A stretch of DNA of 64,000 bases from Tricholoma matsutake (GCA_026075535.2 AP026550.1:992001-1056000), one strand, 5' to 3'; counted from the first letter of the stretch, positions 47,293 to 59,709 are shown. The notes: generated by a model not told the origin, from the sequence alone. A program made the numbers and translations.

Positions 47293-47597
47293 TTAGCAAA
47301 GCCGATCATTACATTACATTGCCACGAACCATGAAGAAGATCAAGAAGTACGTCAAGTAATCGTACACTGCGCACTATCGCACTGTAAAATTACCGACGT
47401 CGTTCAACAGCGTTCAACCTGGCCTAGTTATTGTTTTAGCCGTTAATAGAATGACCGTTACAACCTCTGTTCGCCCAATAATTGTCTCCGATGGTCACAT
47501 CTACTATTTTCCAGAAGGAGTTTTCTTGTTCCAGTAGCGTATAAGAAGGAAAGATTCACAGTTTTTATATCCTCGCCATATCATCAGTCATTTCTCC

Positions 47598-49791
47598 ATG
47601 TATTCCTCCATAGTGCGCAGGCTTACCATATCTTGTCTACTATCCTTAGCCCTATGCCGCGCGGCTATCGTTGCTGCTCCCTCAAGCACCACTAACTACG
47701 ACTTTGTTATTGTTGGCGGCGAGTCTTTCATTTTCTCTGTTCACATTTAGACGTCTGAGATTTGACAGCCCAGGTGGCACCGCTGGCAATGTCCTTGCAA
47801 ACCGACTCTCGGAGAACTTCGCCTGGAATGTTCTCCTTCTTGAAGCCGGACAATCGCAAGTATATTCATTATGACAGGACAGATGGAAGCGATTGACTTG
47901 TACTGACAAATTTAGCGACGAAGGAGTCATTGACGTCGCAATCCCCTTTATGTGCTCGCATGTAACACCCAACACGCCGTATGACTGGAACTATACCACG
48001 ACACCACAGGTAGGATTCCGTGGGCGATCAATCCCCTACGCGCGGGGTCATATTCTAGGTGGCTCTAGCTCTGTTAGTAAGTACCTCGTTATTTCTCTAT
48101 AGCTTGAAATAGCCCGATAATTGGTTTGTCTTAGACTTCCTGATGCACACTCGTGGCTCAAGAGATGACTGGAACCGCTATGCTAAAGTTACAGGAGATA
48201 GTGGTTGGTCTTGGAATAATATGCAGACATACTTTAGGAAAAACGAGCGCTTCCAACCACCTGTCGACGGCCATAAAATCGCCGGTCAATTCGATCCTAG
48301 TATCCATGGGTTCGACGGCATGGTGGCCAACACACTGTCCGGCTTCCCCACGCCCATCAATGGGCGCATCATTGATGCAATAAACCAGTTAAAAGGCATC
48401 CAATCGTTTGTCCTCGATTACAACAGTGGAAATGGTCTAGGTATTGGTGAGTGATGCATTATTGATAATCATGATAATAATCTTCCTATTTGCCAGGTTG
48501 GTTGCAATATAACGCTAACGGGCCAAGTCGGGACAGTTCAGCCACATCTTACCTTGCAGCCAATTTCCTCTGGAGGCCAAACCTTCATGTTGTGCTAGGC
48601 GCTCAAGTCTCCCGTATCCTGCAAACTGGCACTGTGAATGGTGTACCTGCTTTTCAAAGTGTCGAATACCGGATTGGGACTGGAGGTAAGTCACTGTCAT
48701 CTGATTGTGCCATGACATTTATCAATCTGACCGAATATAGCGCTGCAAACCGTGTCAGCAACTAAAGAAGTCATTCTGTCAGCAGGATCAGTGGGCTCGC
48801 CACACATCCTGTTGAACTCCGGAATTGGCCCTTCTAACCAGCTCAAATCGGTCGGCATCACGCCCATCGTCGATCACTCTGGCATAGGCGCCAACTTGAC
48901 TGACCATCCAGTCCTCTTTAATGCTTTCAGTATCAGTGGAACCGGGACTTTTGACGAGTTTGAGCGGAATATGACACTCCAGCAACAGGAAATCGTAGTC
49001 TGGGAAAGGACAGGAAAAGGACCCTTGACCAACACCGTTGCTTCCCATGTAGGATTCATGCGACTCCCAGCCAACCATTCAATCTTCCAGACAATACCAG
49101 ATCCGTCAGCCGGCCCAACATCAGGACATCACGAGTCCATCTTCTCTGTGCGTACTTCTCGTGTTTCCTCTTCACTGCCTGATATTCCGCGGTCGCGTTC
49201 TTGGTTCCCCAGAATGGTGTGTTCCCCACCACACCATCAGGTAACTTCCTGGGGATTGCCACGGCCATCGTATCTCCCGCTGCGCGTGGGACCATCACGT
49301 TGGCCTCCAATGACCCCTTCGCGGCACCCCGCATTGACCCAGGGCTCCTTAATTCTGATTTTGACAGGACAGTGATGCGAGAAGCCGTAAGACTTGCTGT
49401 ACACTTCACGACTGCACATGCGTGGGCGGGTTATGTTATTGGCCCCACAAGCGCTCTTGCAACTGTGCTAAACTCGACAAATCAAGATGCTGCACTCGAT
49501 ACATACATTGCAGAACATGCGCAGTCAATCTGGCACCCCGTAGGCACGGCGAGTATGTCGCCGATAGGAGCGTCGTACGGCGTTGTGGATCCGGATTTGA
49601 AGATGAAAAAGGTGGCTCGGGTGAGGATCGTCGATGCTTCGGTTTTCGTGAGTTCTGGCCTCTTCGTTGAGAAATGGTAAACTGAGTGGCAAAACTCACA
49701 GCCGTACATTCCTAGCATGCATACTGCAGTACCTACTTACGTGGTGGCTGAGAGGGCGTCTGATCTCATCAAGCTTGCATGGCTATACTAA
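47598..49791 (+). CDS. GMC oxidoreductase (aryl-alcohol-oxidase-like), secreted
   Basis: Eight exons: 47598-47718, 47774-47859, 47916-48076, 48135-48446, 48497-48685, 48741-49147, 49213-49647, 49702-49791. Signal peptide about residues 1-27, then the FAD-binding NYDFVIVGGGTAGNVLANRL and LLLEAG, GHILGGSSSVNFLMHTRGS, GSVGSPHILLNSGIGP, and catalytic His in SIWHPVGTASM with a second His in PSMHTAVPTYVVAE. The family oxidises aromatic or aliphatic alcohols with FAD, making H2O2 outside the cell, in lignocellulose decay or defence. Two oddities: intron 1 is GC-AG (GCGAGT donor), and joining exons 2 and 3 (QSQ|..DEGVIDVAIPF) leaves a one-base frame discrepancy. The gene is either mutated there or spliced unconventionally. 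Confidence 0.85.
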
Positions 49792-50195
49792 GCAAGAGCT
49801 GGGTATCATCAGCCTGGATCAGCCCACTAATGTTTTCTGGATGAAATGCGAACAGCGGACATCCGATCTTTCGGCGTGATAGTTTAGACTGATTGAGCAG
49901 AAAACATGCGAAGAAGACTCGAAATCTGCAGTCCTGACACCTGTTCCGTAGGACCGTGCGTTGGCCACTGCTGTTGACAAGGTCTTTGACAAGGTCTTGT
50001 CGCAGGTTGATTGCAGGGCGGCGACAAGAGATGTAACAAAGGGTTATCCACGTGGTGGCACTAGCTGATGATCATGAGCGCCAGAGCTTGGCCAGAGCTT
50101 CAGATAAACACGGTTAAACGTTTGATGGCGTATTGCACATGTTTGGCTCAGTTTGCTCAGTTTTTCAATGAGTCAAGTATGGAAGTAATTACCAC
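49792..50195. other. Intergenic, no gene seen
   Basis: Between the GMC gene and the right arm of the inverted duplication. Confidence 0.5.
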
Positions 50196-50565
50196 CAAGT
50201 AACTTGCAGGTGTTGTGCGCCCGCGCCCGTCATCTGAATCGGTCAAGCTGTGACCATCTCCTTCTGGACATGCTGTTCCAATCTGACTATGCCTTGAGGC
50301 TTCAGTGTGGCTAGCAACAACTTGAGGGAGATGTCTTTGTGGTCATGCCATTGCGTGCTTAGGTGATCACTTTCCTACTACACTGTTTTGAATGTTTGGA
50401 AGAGGAGGAGGATGTATCACAGGTATTAAGCAACAGTCGATGGGCATCAATATTCATCCAGAGGGGCGTGCGTTGCACATGCGGTCCAAATTAAAAACAC
50501 GCATAATGTGCTCTCCGCAAGGCCATGGTTCATTAAAACGCATTGACGTTGCTTCGCACAGAGAA

Positions 50566-50572
50566 TATAAAG
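50566..50572 (+). promoter_or_regulatory. TATA box of right 638-aa gene
   Basis: TATAAAG about 205 bp upstream of the ATG; the left arm has TATAAAAG. Confidence 0.5.
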
Positions 50573-50776
50573 GGCAGCTGCGATGACGTTCTTACCATCA
50601 TCACTTTCTTTGTTCAGGCCTCAGAGTCGAAAAGGCGTAGTGAGTTCCGAATCTTGTATCTATCAAACAATCTTTTGGACATTTCTTTGCTTTTTTTCAT
50701 GGAACAGCCTACTAAGATTATTTCCCGCTTCTGAACCTCGACAGAGTCATAGTTCTTGACGACCATCTTCATCATC

Positions 50777-52693
50777 ATGGTCTCTACACCATTGACCGCA
50801 CTTATCGTCGCACTCGCCGCACTTCTCGTCTCTTTGCTGCAAATGGTTCAACAGTATGCATCCTCCACTGCTACTCGTGGCAAAGTCAACCGGGCGGCAA
50901 TAGGGGCATGGGCCAGCAGAAACAAGTACGGTTGGTCATTCATGGAGTGGAGACTGCGCATTAGATACGCCCGTCCAGAGCTCTCGGCTGGACAGTATGT
51001 CAAAAGGATGGAACAGCGGAGCGAAAAGCAGAACAATAAAACTATTTCGACGCTTTCAGGGTACGACTTGACTTGGGTTGCCGACGTTGACGATGGACCG
51101 CGTCGGGGTCTTGGCGCGCGTAACACAAGGTTTATCATCACACTCCCTGGAGATGAAGCGCAAGAGTCCATTCCGCTTTCGAAACTTACAAGGCCCCAGA
51201 GGGCTGCCGTTGCTGTTCTTGAGAAAGAAATGAAGAAATCTCAGGCAAGAGTATCGCCTTGCAAAGCTACGTGGTGCAACTTGATGACAGATCTCGGGAT
51301 GGATCCGCTCGATATGGACGGGGAAGAGTACGTGGATGCTGATACGATCGCTACCGCACTTGATACGCCAACGACGTTCATCCAGATGTCGGATGTAATT
51401 TTGTTCGGTTTCCTGCTTGACATGGAGCTCGGTAAATTCAGCGTGAACGAGCGTGTCGTTGACATGATTGGGAAACATTCCAACATCACAACGCACTATC
51501 AACAGGGTGTTGGAATGCTCACGCGTTATTCCGGTTTGGCTCCGAGGGTTCCGAATCCAGCTGCTTTGCGTTGTTCCCCTAAGGAACTGTCGATCCTTCT
51601 ACGCACGGCGCATGGAATGATACAGATCGGTGACTCGCTTGCTCCCATCACGAGCTGGGGGTTCAATTCCGTGATTCATATCTTTGCCGTTGCTCAGAGA
51701 TCTCTGAAAGGCGAGGATTGGGAGAACGTTGATATCCGCGGTGTTATGCACGAGATAGAGCCAGACTCCAGCGTACGGTGGATGGGGAAATGGAATAAAC
51801 CCACCGTACCTGTTCTTCCCTTCTTACTGTCACTCTGCAGCAACATGGCAGTCGCAAACGCATTCCCACATCAATATCTCAGTCAGTGGACACCCAGACA
51901 TCGCACAATAGCATCCCAATCAGCCTCTCGTCGTATTATTAACAGACTAGGCTTTGTGGAGGCACCAGCCAATTTGTTCGAAACTATGGAAAGCAGTAAT
52001 ATTGACATAGTCGTAATGGACGATTTCAAGACAGCGAACAACTGGGGTTGTGAGCATGGTGGATTACGTGGATGGCTGACGACCAATTTCGTCGAGTTCA
52101 CCGTTCGGATGAGCAAATGTTGGTCCCTAGTGGGAATGACGGATGCAGTCCCTGTCCTCTCTCATCTAAAGTCATTGCTCGTTGATGGAACCCTAGACGC
52201 GACATGGGGCAGGCAATTGAATGCTAGTCAGATAAACGAACATAACGAGGGACGTCGAATGCGAGCTAATTCACTGCTTTGGCTGCAAGTTATGATGTTC
52301 GATACATGGATAGCTCGAAAAGTGGAGACAATTATGACGGGCCACGCACCGGCAGATGTCAGCGTGCCCGTTGATGTAAAGTATGCATCTGAGGCAGCAT
52401 TGATGGCTGGAAGCGCACTGCGCACTAGTGGATGGAAGGCGACAAGAATTGCATTTGCGAAGAATTACCTGGCTAGACTAGCAGAAGGGGTGCCTGGGTC
52501 GATGAGCGATGGGAGGTTTGACCATGAGGAACTATGGAGCGATATGCATGTAGGCAGCGCGAATCATTGGGCCGACCTAGATGCGGTACTTACGTTGCGC
52601 GCGGTGGCGATGGTGGCCAGATTAGAACTGATGAAGGACTCTTCCTCTCTCTGGGAGTTGACAGATCTGGATCCAATGATTCAAATGGCTTGA
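50777..52693 (+). CDS. 638-aa N-terminally membrane-anchored orphan protein, right copy
   Basis: Full-length, uninterrupted, same start (MVSTPLTALIVALAALLVSL) and same end (SSLWELTDLDPMIQMA) as the left copy. Amino-acid differences from the left copy are few in the first ~500 residues (for example Asp to Glu in MDGEEYVDAD, Asn to Ile in FNSVIHIF). They are denser in the last ~150 (SQINEH, DVKY, MAGSALR, RIAFAKN, LAEGVPGS, FDHEELWSDM). Both copies remain open, so both are probably maintained. Transcribed away from the loop, followed by the CAAX precursor on the same strand. Confidence 0.8.
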   Translation: MVSTPLTALIVALAALLVSLLQMVQQYASSTATRGKVNRAAIGAWASRNKYGWSFMEWRLRIRYARPELSAGQYVKRMEQRSEKQNNKTISTLSGYDLTWVADVDDGPRRGLGARNTRFIITLPGDEAQESIPLSKLTRPQRAAVAVLEKEMKKSQARVSPCKATWCNLMTDLGMDPLDMDGEEYVDADTIATALDTPTTFIQMSDVILFGFLLDMELGKFSVNERVVDMIGKHSNITTHYQQGVGMLTRYSGLAPRVPNPAALRCSPKELSILLRTAHGMIQIGDSLAPITSWGFNSVIHIFAVAQRSLKGEDWENVDIRGVMHEIEPDSSVRWMGKWNKPTVPVLPFLLSLCSNMAVANAFPHQYLSQWTPRHRTIASQSASRRIINRLGFVEAPANLFETMESSNIDIVVMDDFKTANNWGCEHGGLRGWLTTNFVEFTVRMSKCWSLVGMTDAVPVLSHLKSLLVDGTLDATWGRQLNASQINEHNEGRRMRANSLLWLQVMMFDTWIARKVETIMTGHAPADVSVPVDVKYASEAALMAGSALRTSGWKATRIAFAKNYLARLAEGVPGSMSDGRFDHEELWSDMHVGSANHWADLDAVLTLRAVAMVARLELMKDSSSLWELTDLDPMIQMA

Positions 52694-53405
52694 CGCCTTT
52701 CTTATTTATTTAGCTTTATTACTGCTAGGCAACAATGATTATATAGTGAGGAGCGATGTTTCATAAGTAGCAGTCAGAGTAGGTGATTTAACGGCGATTC
52801 AGGTCACCGATTCAGTGCCGATTCAGATCTGATTCATCGGAGGGAATCGTCTACTCTGACTATCAGCCTTTGGATGGTGATTCATACGTCGATTCAGTCT
52901 CTGCAGGATATAGTACCTGTGAATTTGCCGGAGGGAGAAGGGACAGGGGCTCGCTCAACCTTTAGACTCAGGCTGCCTAGGTAAACTCCGCCAAAACAAA
53001 AGACGGATGATCACGCGCACGAGCGACTTACACTACAACAATAAACAATAAACGACTATCTTCACCAATACTTGCTACAAGACGGGCTTGCCAAGCTACT
53101 CGCGACCGGTGCATCAGCACGTTGGTTATGAGCCTACCAAGTAGGCACCTGCAACTTATGATTTTGGAAATAAAATTTGCAAACAAAACCGGCAATCTAG
53201 GTCATGCGATCTGTTTACTCCTGAAGCGTCTTTTGTCACTAGTCATGTCATTTTTCATTTAATTATCCTCGGTGATTATGCTGGTGGCTGTAACACAACA
53301 ATTGCAAGTTCAGATGCTCGATCTTGTTGCAATTTATTCCTTTTTGTTCACCATGCCAGTGTCCTTACTGTTCTCCATCACTTACTGTAGCCGAGGCTGC
53401 ATGCA

Positions 53406-53413
53406 TATAAAAG
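53406..53413 (+). promoter_or_regulatory. TATA box of right CAAX precursor
   Basis: TATAAAAG, 106 bp before the ATG at 53519; identical in the left arm. Confidence 0.6.
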
Positions 53414-53518
53414 CTCTGTCGGTTGGATGCTCGATTTCCAGACTCGTCTACTACCTCAGGCTCCCAACAACCTTTCGACCCTTTCTCTTCTAAATTTTGA
53501 CATCCTCACCAATACATC

Positions 53519-53686
53519 ATGGACGCTTTCTCCACTCTCACTGCAACCTTATCAGCAGTCACCTGGAGCAAGCAGAAGGGCGGCAGCGCTGCTGCCAAGA
53601 CCAAGGTCGTCGACGATGACGATGACATCCCTCGAGATGATAATACCGGTGGAGGAGGTTCCGGCCCTGGCTGTGTTGTTGCTTGA
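53519..53686 (+). CDS. Pheromone-precursor-like CAAX peptide, right copy
   Basis: The 55-aa product is identical to that of 28475-28642: MDAF start, acidic DDDDDIPRDD, Gly-rich tail and CVVA. After the stop, a GTAAGT near 53730 may start a 3'-UTR intron. A perfect copy in each arm while the surrounding non-coding DNA has diverged argues for selection on the peptide or recent exchange. Confidence 0.72.
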   Translation: MDAFSTLTATLSAVTWSKQKGGSAAAKTKVVDDDDDIPRDDNTGGGGSGPGCVVA

Positions 53687-54365
53687 GATACTCGCACGAC
53701 TAGTCCTTCCTGATTATCTTACTATCATCGTAAGTTTTCCTCCATTTCTCCTTTTTCATTTGTCTCACTGTTTTTTAGGTCAATCATCGTATCATTGCTT
53801 ATTTTTGAGGAGTAACAGGAGCACCTCATATTTACCCGTTTCACAATATTCGTTCTATATTTCGTATCATTTGTTCCGCATTTTGCATCATTCGTTCTAC
53901 ATATCTTAGGTTTTCAGGTTCGGTATTCACTGCAATTGCACATGGTGTATGTACAATAGACTTGCACATATCACCATCGCCGACATTTATTACGTTTATC
54001 GGTCTATTAGATCACAATTGAGTGTTTTCAACTTTCAGGTAGCTCGTCCAAGCTTTCGCTTCTTCCTGACCCTCGGCTAGCTCCCATAGCCAAAAGTTGA
54101 CTGAGCTTGATTCTGTCGGTGCATCGCACTGAAAACGACAAATCATCACGAGGAATTTGAATGAGTGATGAGTCCTGTGGCTTCCCCTATTCTATTGTGA
54201 TGTAGATGCGAGAGCCTGAGGGAGCCATGATTGCGTGGACCCAAGGCGATCTGCAGTCGAAGATCGTGAATCGCTGCGACGATGAATGATCATCGGTAAG
54301 CTCAGCTGTTTGTGGGCGTGGAGTTTGTAGATTTCAGCTTTTGATGTTTCATTTTTGGAAGTGGG

Positions 54366-54550
54366 TAGGGTTGCCGAAGTTCAGTCCCGAACTGACGCAA
54401 AGAACCGGAACCGACAGAAAGTTCAATTCAGTTCAGGTTCAGTCCGGCCACTGGACTGGTTCTCGGTTCTGGACTTGGGGTAGACAGGGGAACCGGGTTC
54501 GGACTGGTTCGAACCGAACTTTCGTGGGGAGGCGCATTGAAGTTACAGTG
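54366..54550. mobile_element. hAT-like terminus, CpG-rich (young) copy
   Basis: Begins TAGGGTTGCCGAAGTTCAG and carries subterminal GAACCG/CGGTTC-type repeats. It matches the left end of the element at 62764 base for base, except where CG here is TG or CA there. Its right end is not found in the window. Confidence 0.6.
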
Positions 54551-55036
54551 CTTTGCATAATAAACGGTAAACCGCAGCCTCCTTCCCATGCCCAACTTCG
54601 CGGTTGAGAGGAAATCGGTACTCAAGGCTTCTCCAAATATTATCTTATCTGTGTGATTATCTATTTCAAACCCAGCATAACTTTATTTCCTTCAACCGCT
54701 CCGTAGGGCCTGGCACAAAGCACCAGTAAACAAAGCCAGCCACAGGCACAAGTGACGGCGGAACACAAAAAATACCAAGAGGTCACAGATCCAGCGATGG
54801 CGGACGTCAGATCCAAATGTGTGCCTGGCCAACACATCACTTTCCCATGGTCGGCACAGCTCGGCAGAAAGAATGAAATCAATTCGGCTGGCATCGGCGC
54901 AGTGAGCTTACTATAGCTTATTCTGAGTTTATTCAATGAAAAACATCTGTTTGTGGCTGGACGTAATAATTGTATGAGCAGGCAACGCAAACGGCACAGG
55001 CGCCGGGTTGTAGATTGGTTGTGTATGACGAGCTCA

Positions 55037-58000
55037 TCAAGGGGACTCACCATGTAAGTCATGGATCATTGGTAGGTGATCCATATGAGCAGTATCATAA
55101 TTGAGGTGCCTCATCACAGAGTGACTGACAAGGTCATCAGGTATCCCCAACCTTTCCTCCTCCTCTGGTGAGATGGTAATTTTCTCATGAAACTTTGTGT
55201 GGTCACTTCGCTGCTCCCATGAACCATGTCGTTCTTGAAGATGTCGATGAATGTTGTACTTCCAATGTATGTCTGAGCAGAATTCGCACTTGATAGGAAC
55301 ATTGGTACAAGATTTCTTAGTGGACATCTTTGCAGCAGCATGAATCATAAAATTGTAGGCCTTTGGGCATGTTGAGCATGCTTTTCCACTTTGTATCGAG
55401 ACATAACATTTGCCATTCATGCTCGATTGACCACAAAAGCTGCAAGGATACTCCGAGGAAATCTGAAGTCATGCTTTTAATAAATAAAGTTGAGTTGAAG
55501 TCGACATACCATTTCCAGATGCTTGCTAGCCTGTTGGACACCTCTAAACTTGCACAATATATGTCTGCCCATATGATTTTGCATGAGCTCACTAGAGACA
55601 GTTTTGCTGCATATTTTGCATATTTGAAATGTCAGGCCAACTGTGGGAGCTTGTATGGATGTGATTAAGTGCTCAGCAACCAGCATTGAATCTGATCATA
55701 AGACATGAGCTTGGCCACAAGAAGAAATAAACATATCACCTACTGTATGTAGCACTATAGAGAAATACTCCCTCACACACTGGCCCAAAGATGGGAATCT
55801 TTTGCCTCAGATCATTGTTCTCATGTACATGTTGTGCAAGCACTTTTTCAATCTCGTTCAGATTATTCTCCATCATGATCCAGGTTGTATCCATATATCC
55901 TGGGATTATGTCTGACTCTTCTGACAGTATCTTGTCAGCTGATATGGATGAGATCTGTGATGCAGCAAGTGGGTAGACAAGTGAGCCATTGACAGAGAAG
56001 CTGAGGTGGCGGAGGCAGGTGGTTGCATTTGAGGTCTGCTGCATTGGTTGGCAACTCAAATTTGATTTGGATTTGGTGGCTGGATTCAGCGAGACATACT
56101 GACCATCCCATAACCATGACAAGGTTAGCACGCCATCAGTACTGCCAGGAAGAGGAATAAAGGATAGAATTTTGCCAGAAACTTCATAAGCTGAATCATG
56201 TAGTGATATCTCGTCGAGTGATACATGGTTGAGGTATTCTGAACCAGACTTCAATAATGTACATTGCAGAATGGCAGTGGCAACTTTCGTTTGGTCAATT
56301 GACACCAATGTAGCATAGAGTGATCCAAGTTGAAAAGTGCTGGGATCAGAGACAGGATGGTCAAGTTTCGACTGATCCCAGTCACTCTGGCCATCTGAAA
56401 AATAGTGAACACAAAGCAGACAATCACTGCTTTTTCCATCCTCAATGTCAAGTCCTGAATCGAGCAAGTAACAGAGAATGGTCTTCTTGTGTGTATATTT
56501 CCCACTCTCAATCTCCATCCAAATTTTGTGGGGTGGATAGTGAGTTGAGTTGGTAGATAGTAGTTCAGTATCAAGAGCTACTTTTGCATTGAACTGCTGA
56601 AAGCCGTATTCAAGATTCAGCTCAATATCCTCCCCGGTCTCCATCTGCAATGTCTCTTGCACTAGTGATCGATCCACCTCCACTGAGATACCAGGATATT
56701 TCCCTCCCTTAGGTCTCATTAAGTCCACACCCCATAGATGCCAGTCTTGAAAGACTTGCTCAAAATTGATTGAGTAACCGTGTTGTGCAAGAACAATTTC
56801 TGCTTGATGTACACCATCCTCCCAACATGCATGTAGATCACAGGTATATGCATGCAGCTCTCCCCTCCATTGTCGAGGGCTGAGATGGTCAACATCCCGA
56901 CTGCATTCGAACTTCAGTCGTCAAGGTCGACTTTCCCATTTTGGATACTTTTTGAAAATAGCATCCAGCCAAAGTGCAGAGCCAACTTGGTTTCGCATTT
57001 CTTCAGCATTAAAATTGGGTGAATGGGCTCTGATCATCCGTACATGCCCAAAGAGCACTTCGAGTACATCATCACCAAGCAAACAGAGAAAGACTTTGCA
57101 TTCGGGATCAAGAATCTTTGTATGTGTTATTCGAAATATAGCAGTCCATACCATACATTGAAGATCACTGTACAAATGCTGAGGAAGAAAAGCACCTTCA
57201 TGCTTGAGAAACAAGGCACAGGCTACATGGGCAAACTTTACAAGACTGGTAATTTGCTGTGATATCGAGAACTCTGGGTCGATGAATGGTTCAATGAGGG
57301 CATTCATGAGCTCTCCAAGCAAAGAAAGGGCTCAATGTGTGGTGTGTTTTGATGGATTAAAGTTGGAAGTGTCAAGATTACAAAGCTTGGCAATAAGCCT
57401 CAACAGTTTGATTGCTCTTGGAATGTCTTGTGGATCCTTTGGGCTGAGTAGGGTGTGAATCGCATCTACAATGGATGAGTCGGGTTTGAGAAGTGAGTAG
57501 ATTGGGTTGTCAGACCAATCCACGTCTGTGAGACACTCGAGCCAGGAAGCAAGAAGACTTTTGTTGATAATCATTGTGTTGATTAGGATACCGTCACGAG
57601 TACCAAGAGTTTTACAGACACCTGCAACATTCATGTTAGAAAGCTAAAGCCAAACCAAATCAATATGCTTACACTTCAAATCATGCTTGACATCAAGGTC
57701 TTGGGTCATCCCGTCAAGACCAGTATACAGGTTCATTCCACAAAGTTTCCCAACATATTGATGCAAAGGATCAGCAGGTGTAAGTTCCTGAATCATGCAG
57801 TGAAGATAGAGTGCAGGATGCCACTTTGGATCGCTGTCTGAAGCTATCAACCAGATAGTGCCATGGAGCGCTTCGCTGAATGGTGATATCTTCCATGCTT
57901 GATGGAGCATCTCCATAATGAGAGCAGCATCCCGAAATGAGCCTTGTTTGCATGTTGGCATCAACAAGACTGGCCAAGCCCCATAATCCATCTCGTCATT

Positions 58001-59407
58001 CTGAGCGAATGCAGCCACAAATATTTCCTGCCCAACATGAACCTTTCCATCCCATATTGCCTGCCTGATGGCACAAGCCACATGTAAATCCTTCCCCATC
58101 TTGACAGAACTTAACTCTTCCATCGCATGTTCACAGAGACCCGCAATTTCATCAGTAGCTGTCAGATAACAGAGGCGACCATTGCTCGTGACTTCGTCCA
58201 TCAAAAGTGTGATTCCGCAAGGTTGGTGCCCAGGGTGAACATTCTTGAACATGATCTTGATACTATCCAGAAGATCACATATGCGGGGCTTCCTGATGGT
58301 AATCTTGAGCTTGAACTCTTGACAATGTTTGAAAAGTGCATTCTGTGATGGAAAAGTGAAGGGAGATTTCTGAAGAGCGGTTAGACAATGACCACTGCCA
58401 AGTTCATACACCACCATTGCGAGATCATACTCGAGATCACTGTAGCTCTTTGCGAGGTATTTTCTGTCAAGTGACAGCTGGACCATCTCCAATAACATTT
58501 TTATGCTCCAAGTTCAGTGTTTTGCATTTTGGAAGAGCCGATGCAAGGCCAGGACATTGTGAGTGCCAATGAGATTTGCAAGGGTCCTCCACATCTTTTC
58601 GCAGTCTCAGGCATGCCCCAATGCCTTCTTTGCATTCAAACCCTGGCAAAGAATAAATATACAGTTCTACATTGAGAACTAAGACATACCTTGCACCTGT
58701 CCATTTTCCAGTGTTTCCCAATGTTTCCAACATATTTCTGACACTGCTCTTGGCTGAGTGTAGCGAAGTTGAGATGTGTAGGGGCCTTTCATGCATGATC
58801 CTCAATGGCCTTGACTCGCTTTGTAAGTGCTTCATCTTGGCATGAGAGGCAAGACTTGGATCCAGCTGGTGAGAACCCTTGGCAGGTGAGGGCATGGACA
58901 TGGATGATCAAGCTTGAAGGCTCGATAGAGAGGAGGGTGAAGCTGGGTTTGGTATGGCAAGATGGATCATGCAATGGAAGGGGGTAAGTGTGACATGGTG
59001 TCCCAAGGGACCAGTGGTAAGAGAACCCTTCACACAGAGTTGAGAGAGGGAGTGGCCTTTGAGTTCTCTCAGCAAGAATACAGTCAAAAGATTGACAGGT
59101 TAGTACTATGATTGTAAACTAGACAAAATTGAGGCAAAAGCTTACCCGCAAACTTTAGGCGACATTTATTACTTTTCTGATGTTGAGTTAAGGTATTAGA
59201 GGAAGAGGAATTGTCTTGATCAAGGCGCTTGTAACAGATTTTGCAAAGAACTCCATCTGAGGTTGGTTGAACATTCTCCTTCAATGAACTATTTGACAGA
59301 GAGTTATGGACATGAGGAGAGTGTGTGGATACACTATATACAATGTTAGTTGGCATGCATGTCAAAGTTATGACAGTCACTTCCAACGCATTGTGTCGCC
59401 TCAGCAA
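55037..59407 (-). pseudogene. Large zinc-finger, transposase-like gene of a dispersed basidiomycete family, broken
   Basis: Read from 59407 down: N-terminal zinc finger CKICYKRLDQD...LTQHQKSNKC; helical segment with EKMWRTLANLIGTHNVLALH (58600-58520); core IRKPRICDLLDSIK, ITLLMDEVTSNGRLCYLTAT DEIAGLCEHA (58330-58150) and IWLIASDSDPKWHPALYLH (57860-57800). Next are CKVFLCLLGDDVLEVLFGHV (57100-57040) and KYPKWESRP at 56921. A large C-terminal region (56728-55736) and zinc fingers ICKICSK...MQNHMGRHIL and CEFCSDIHWKYNIHRHLQERH (55680-55260) close it. The LMDE and ASD acidic sites look like an RNase-H-fold transposase, but I know the family only as uncharacterised. Several stops, including TGA in GHA.DCEKMW and AKH.TWSIK. 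Confidence 0.5.
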
Positions 59408-59505
59408 GATGCGTTATCTACTTGTTATCCACTACCAGCATTCTGTTGCCAGATTGATGGTGAATTGCTCTCTGACTCATTTGCTGTCAGAGCTGTGTGG
59501 CGGTA

Positions 59506-59521
59506 CCCCCCCCCCCCCCCC
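59506..59521 (+). repeat. C16 homopolymer
   Basis: Uninterrupted run of about 16 C between the divergent gene remnants. Confidence 0.8.
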
Positions 59522-59709
59522 ACCCATGTGAGTTGTACATCTGTGATCAGAAGATCTGAAGCCTCTTGAAAAATACCATAGGATACAATCTATTTATGAG
59601 TAAGGATATCTATTTATGAATATTTATTACATATCAACAGACCACATCATGGCATGTCACTGGACAACACTACGAGGGTGTTCTTTGCTGCTTGTCTTGT
59701 TCTGCTTCC

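Larger units (their letters stand above)
50196..54362. repeat. Right arm of ~4 kb inverted duplication
   Basis: Inverted copy of 27830-31853. About 115 bp (about 52710-52823) is present here and absent from the left arm. The homology ends at the tip of a hAT-like terminus at 54366. Confidence 0.9.
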
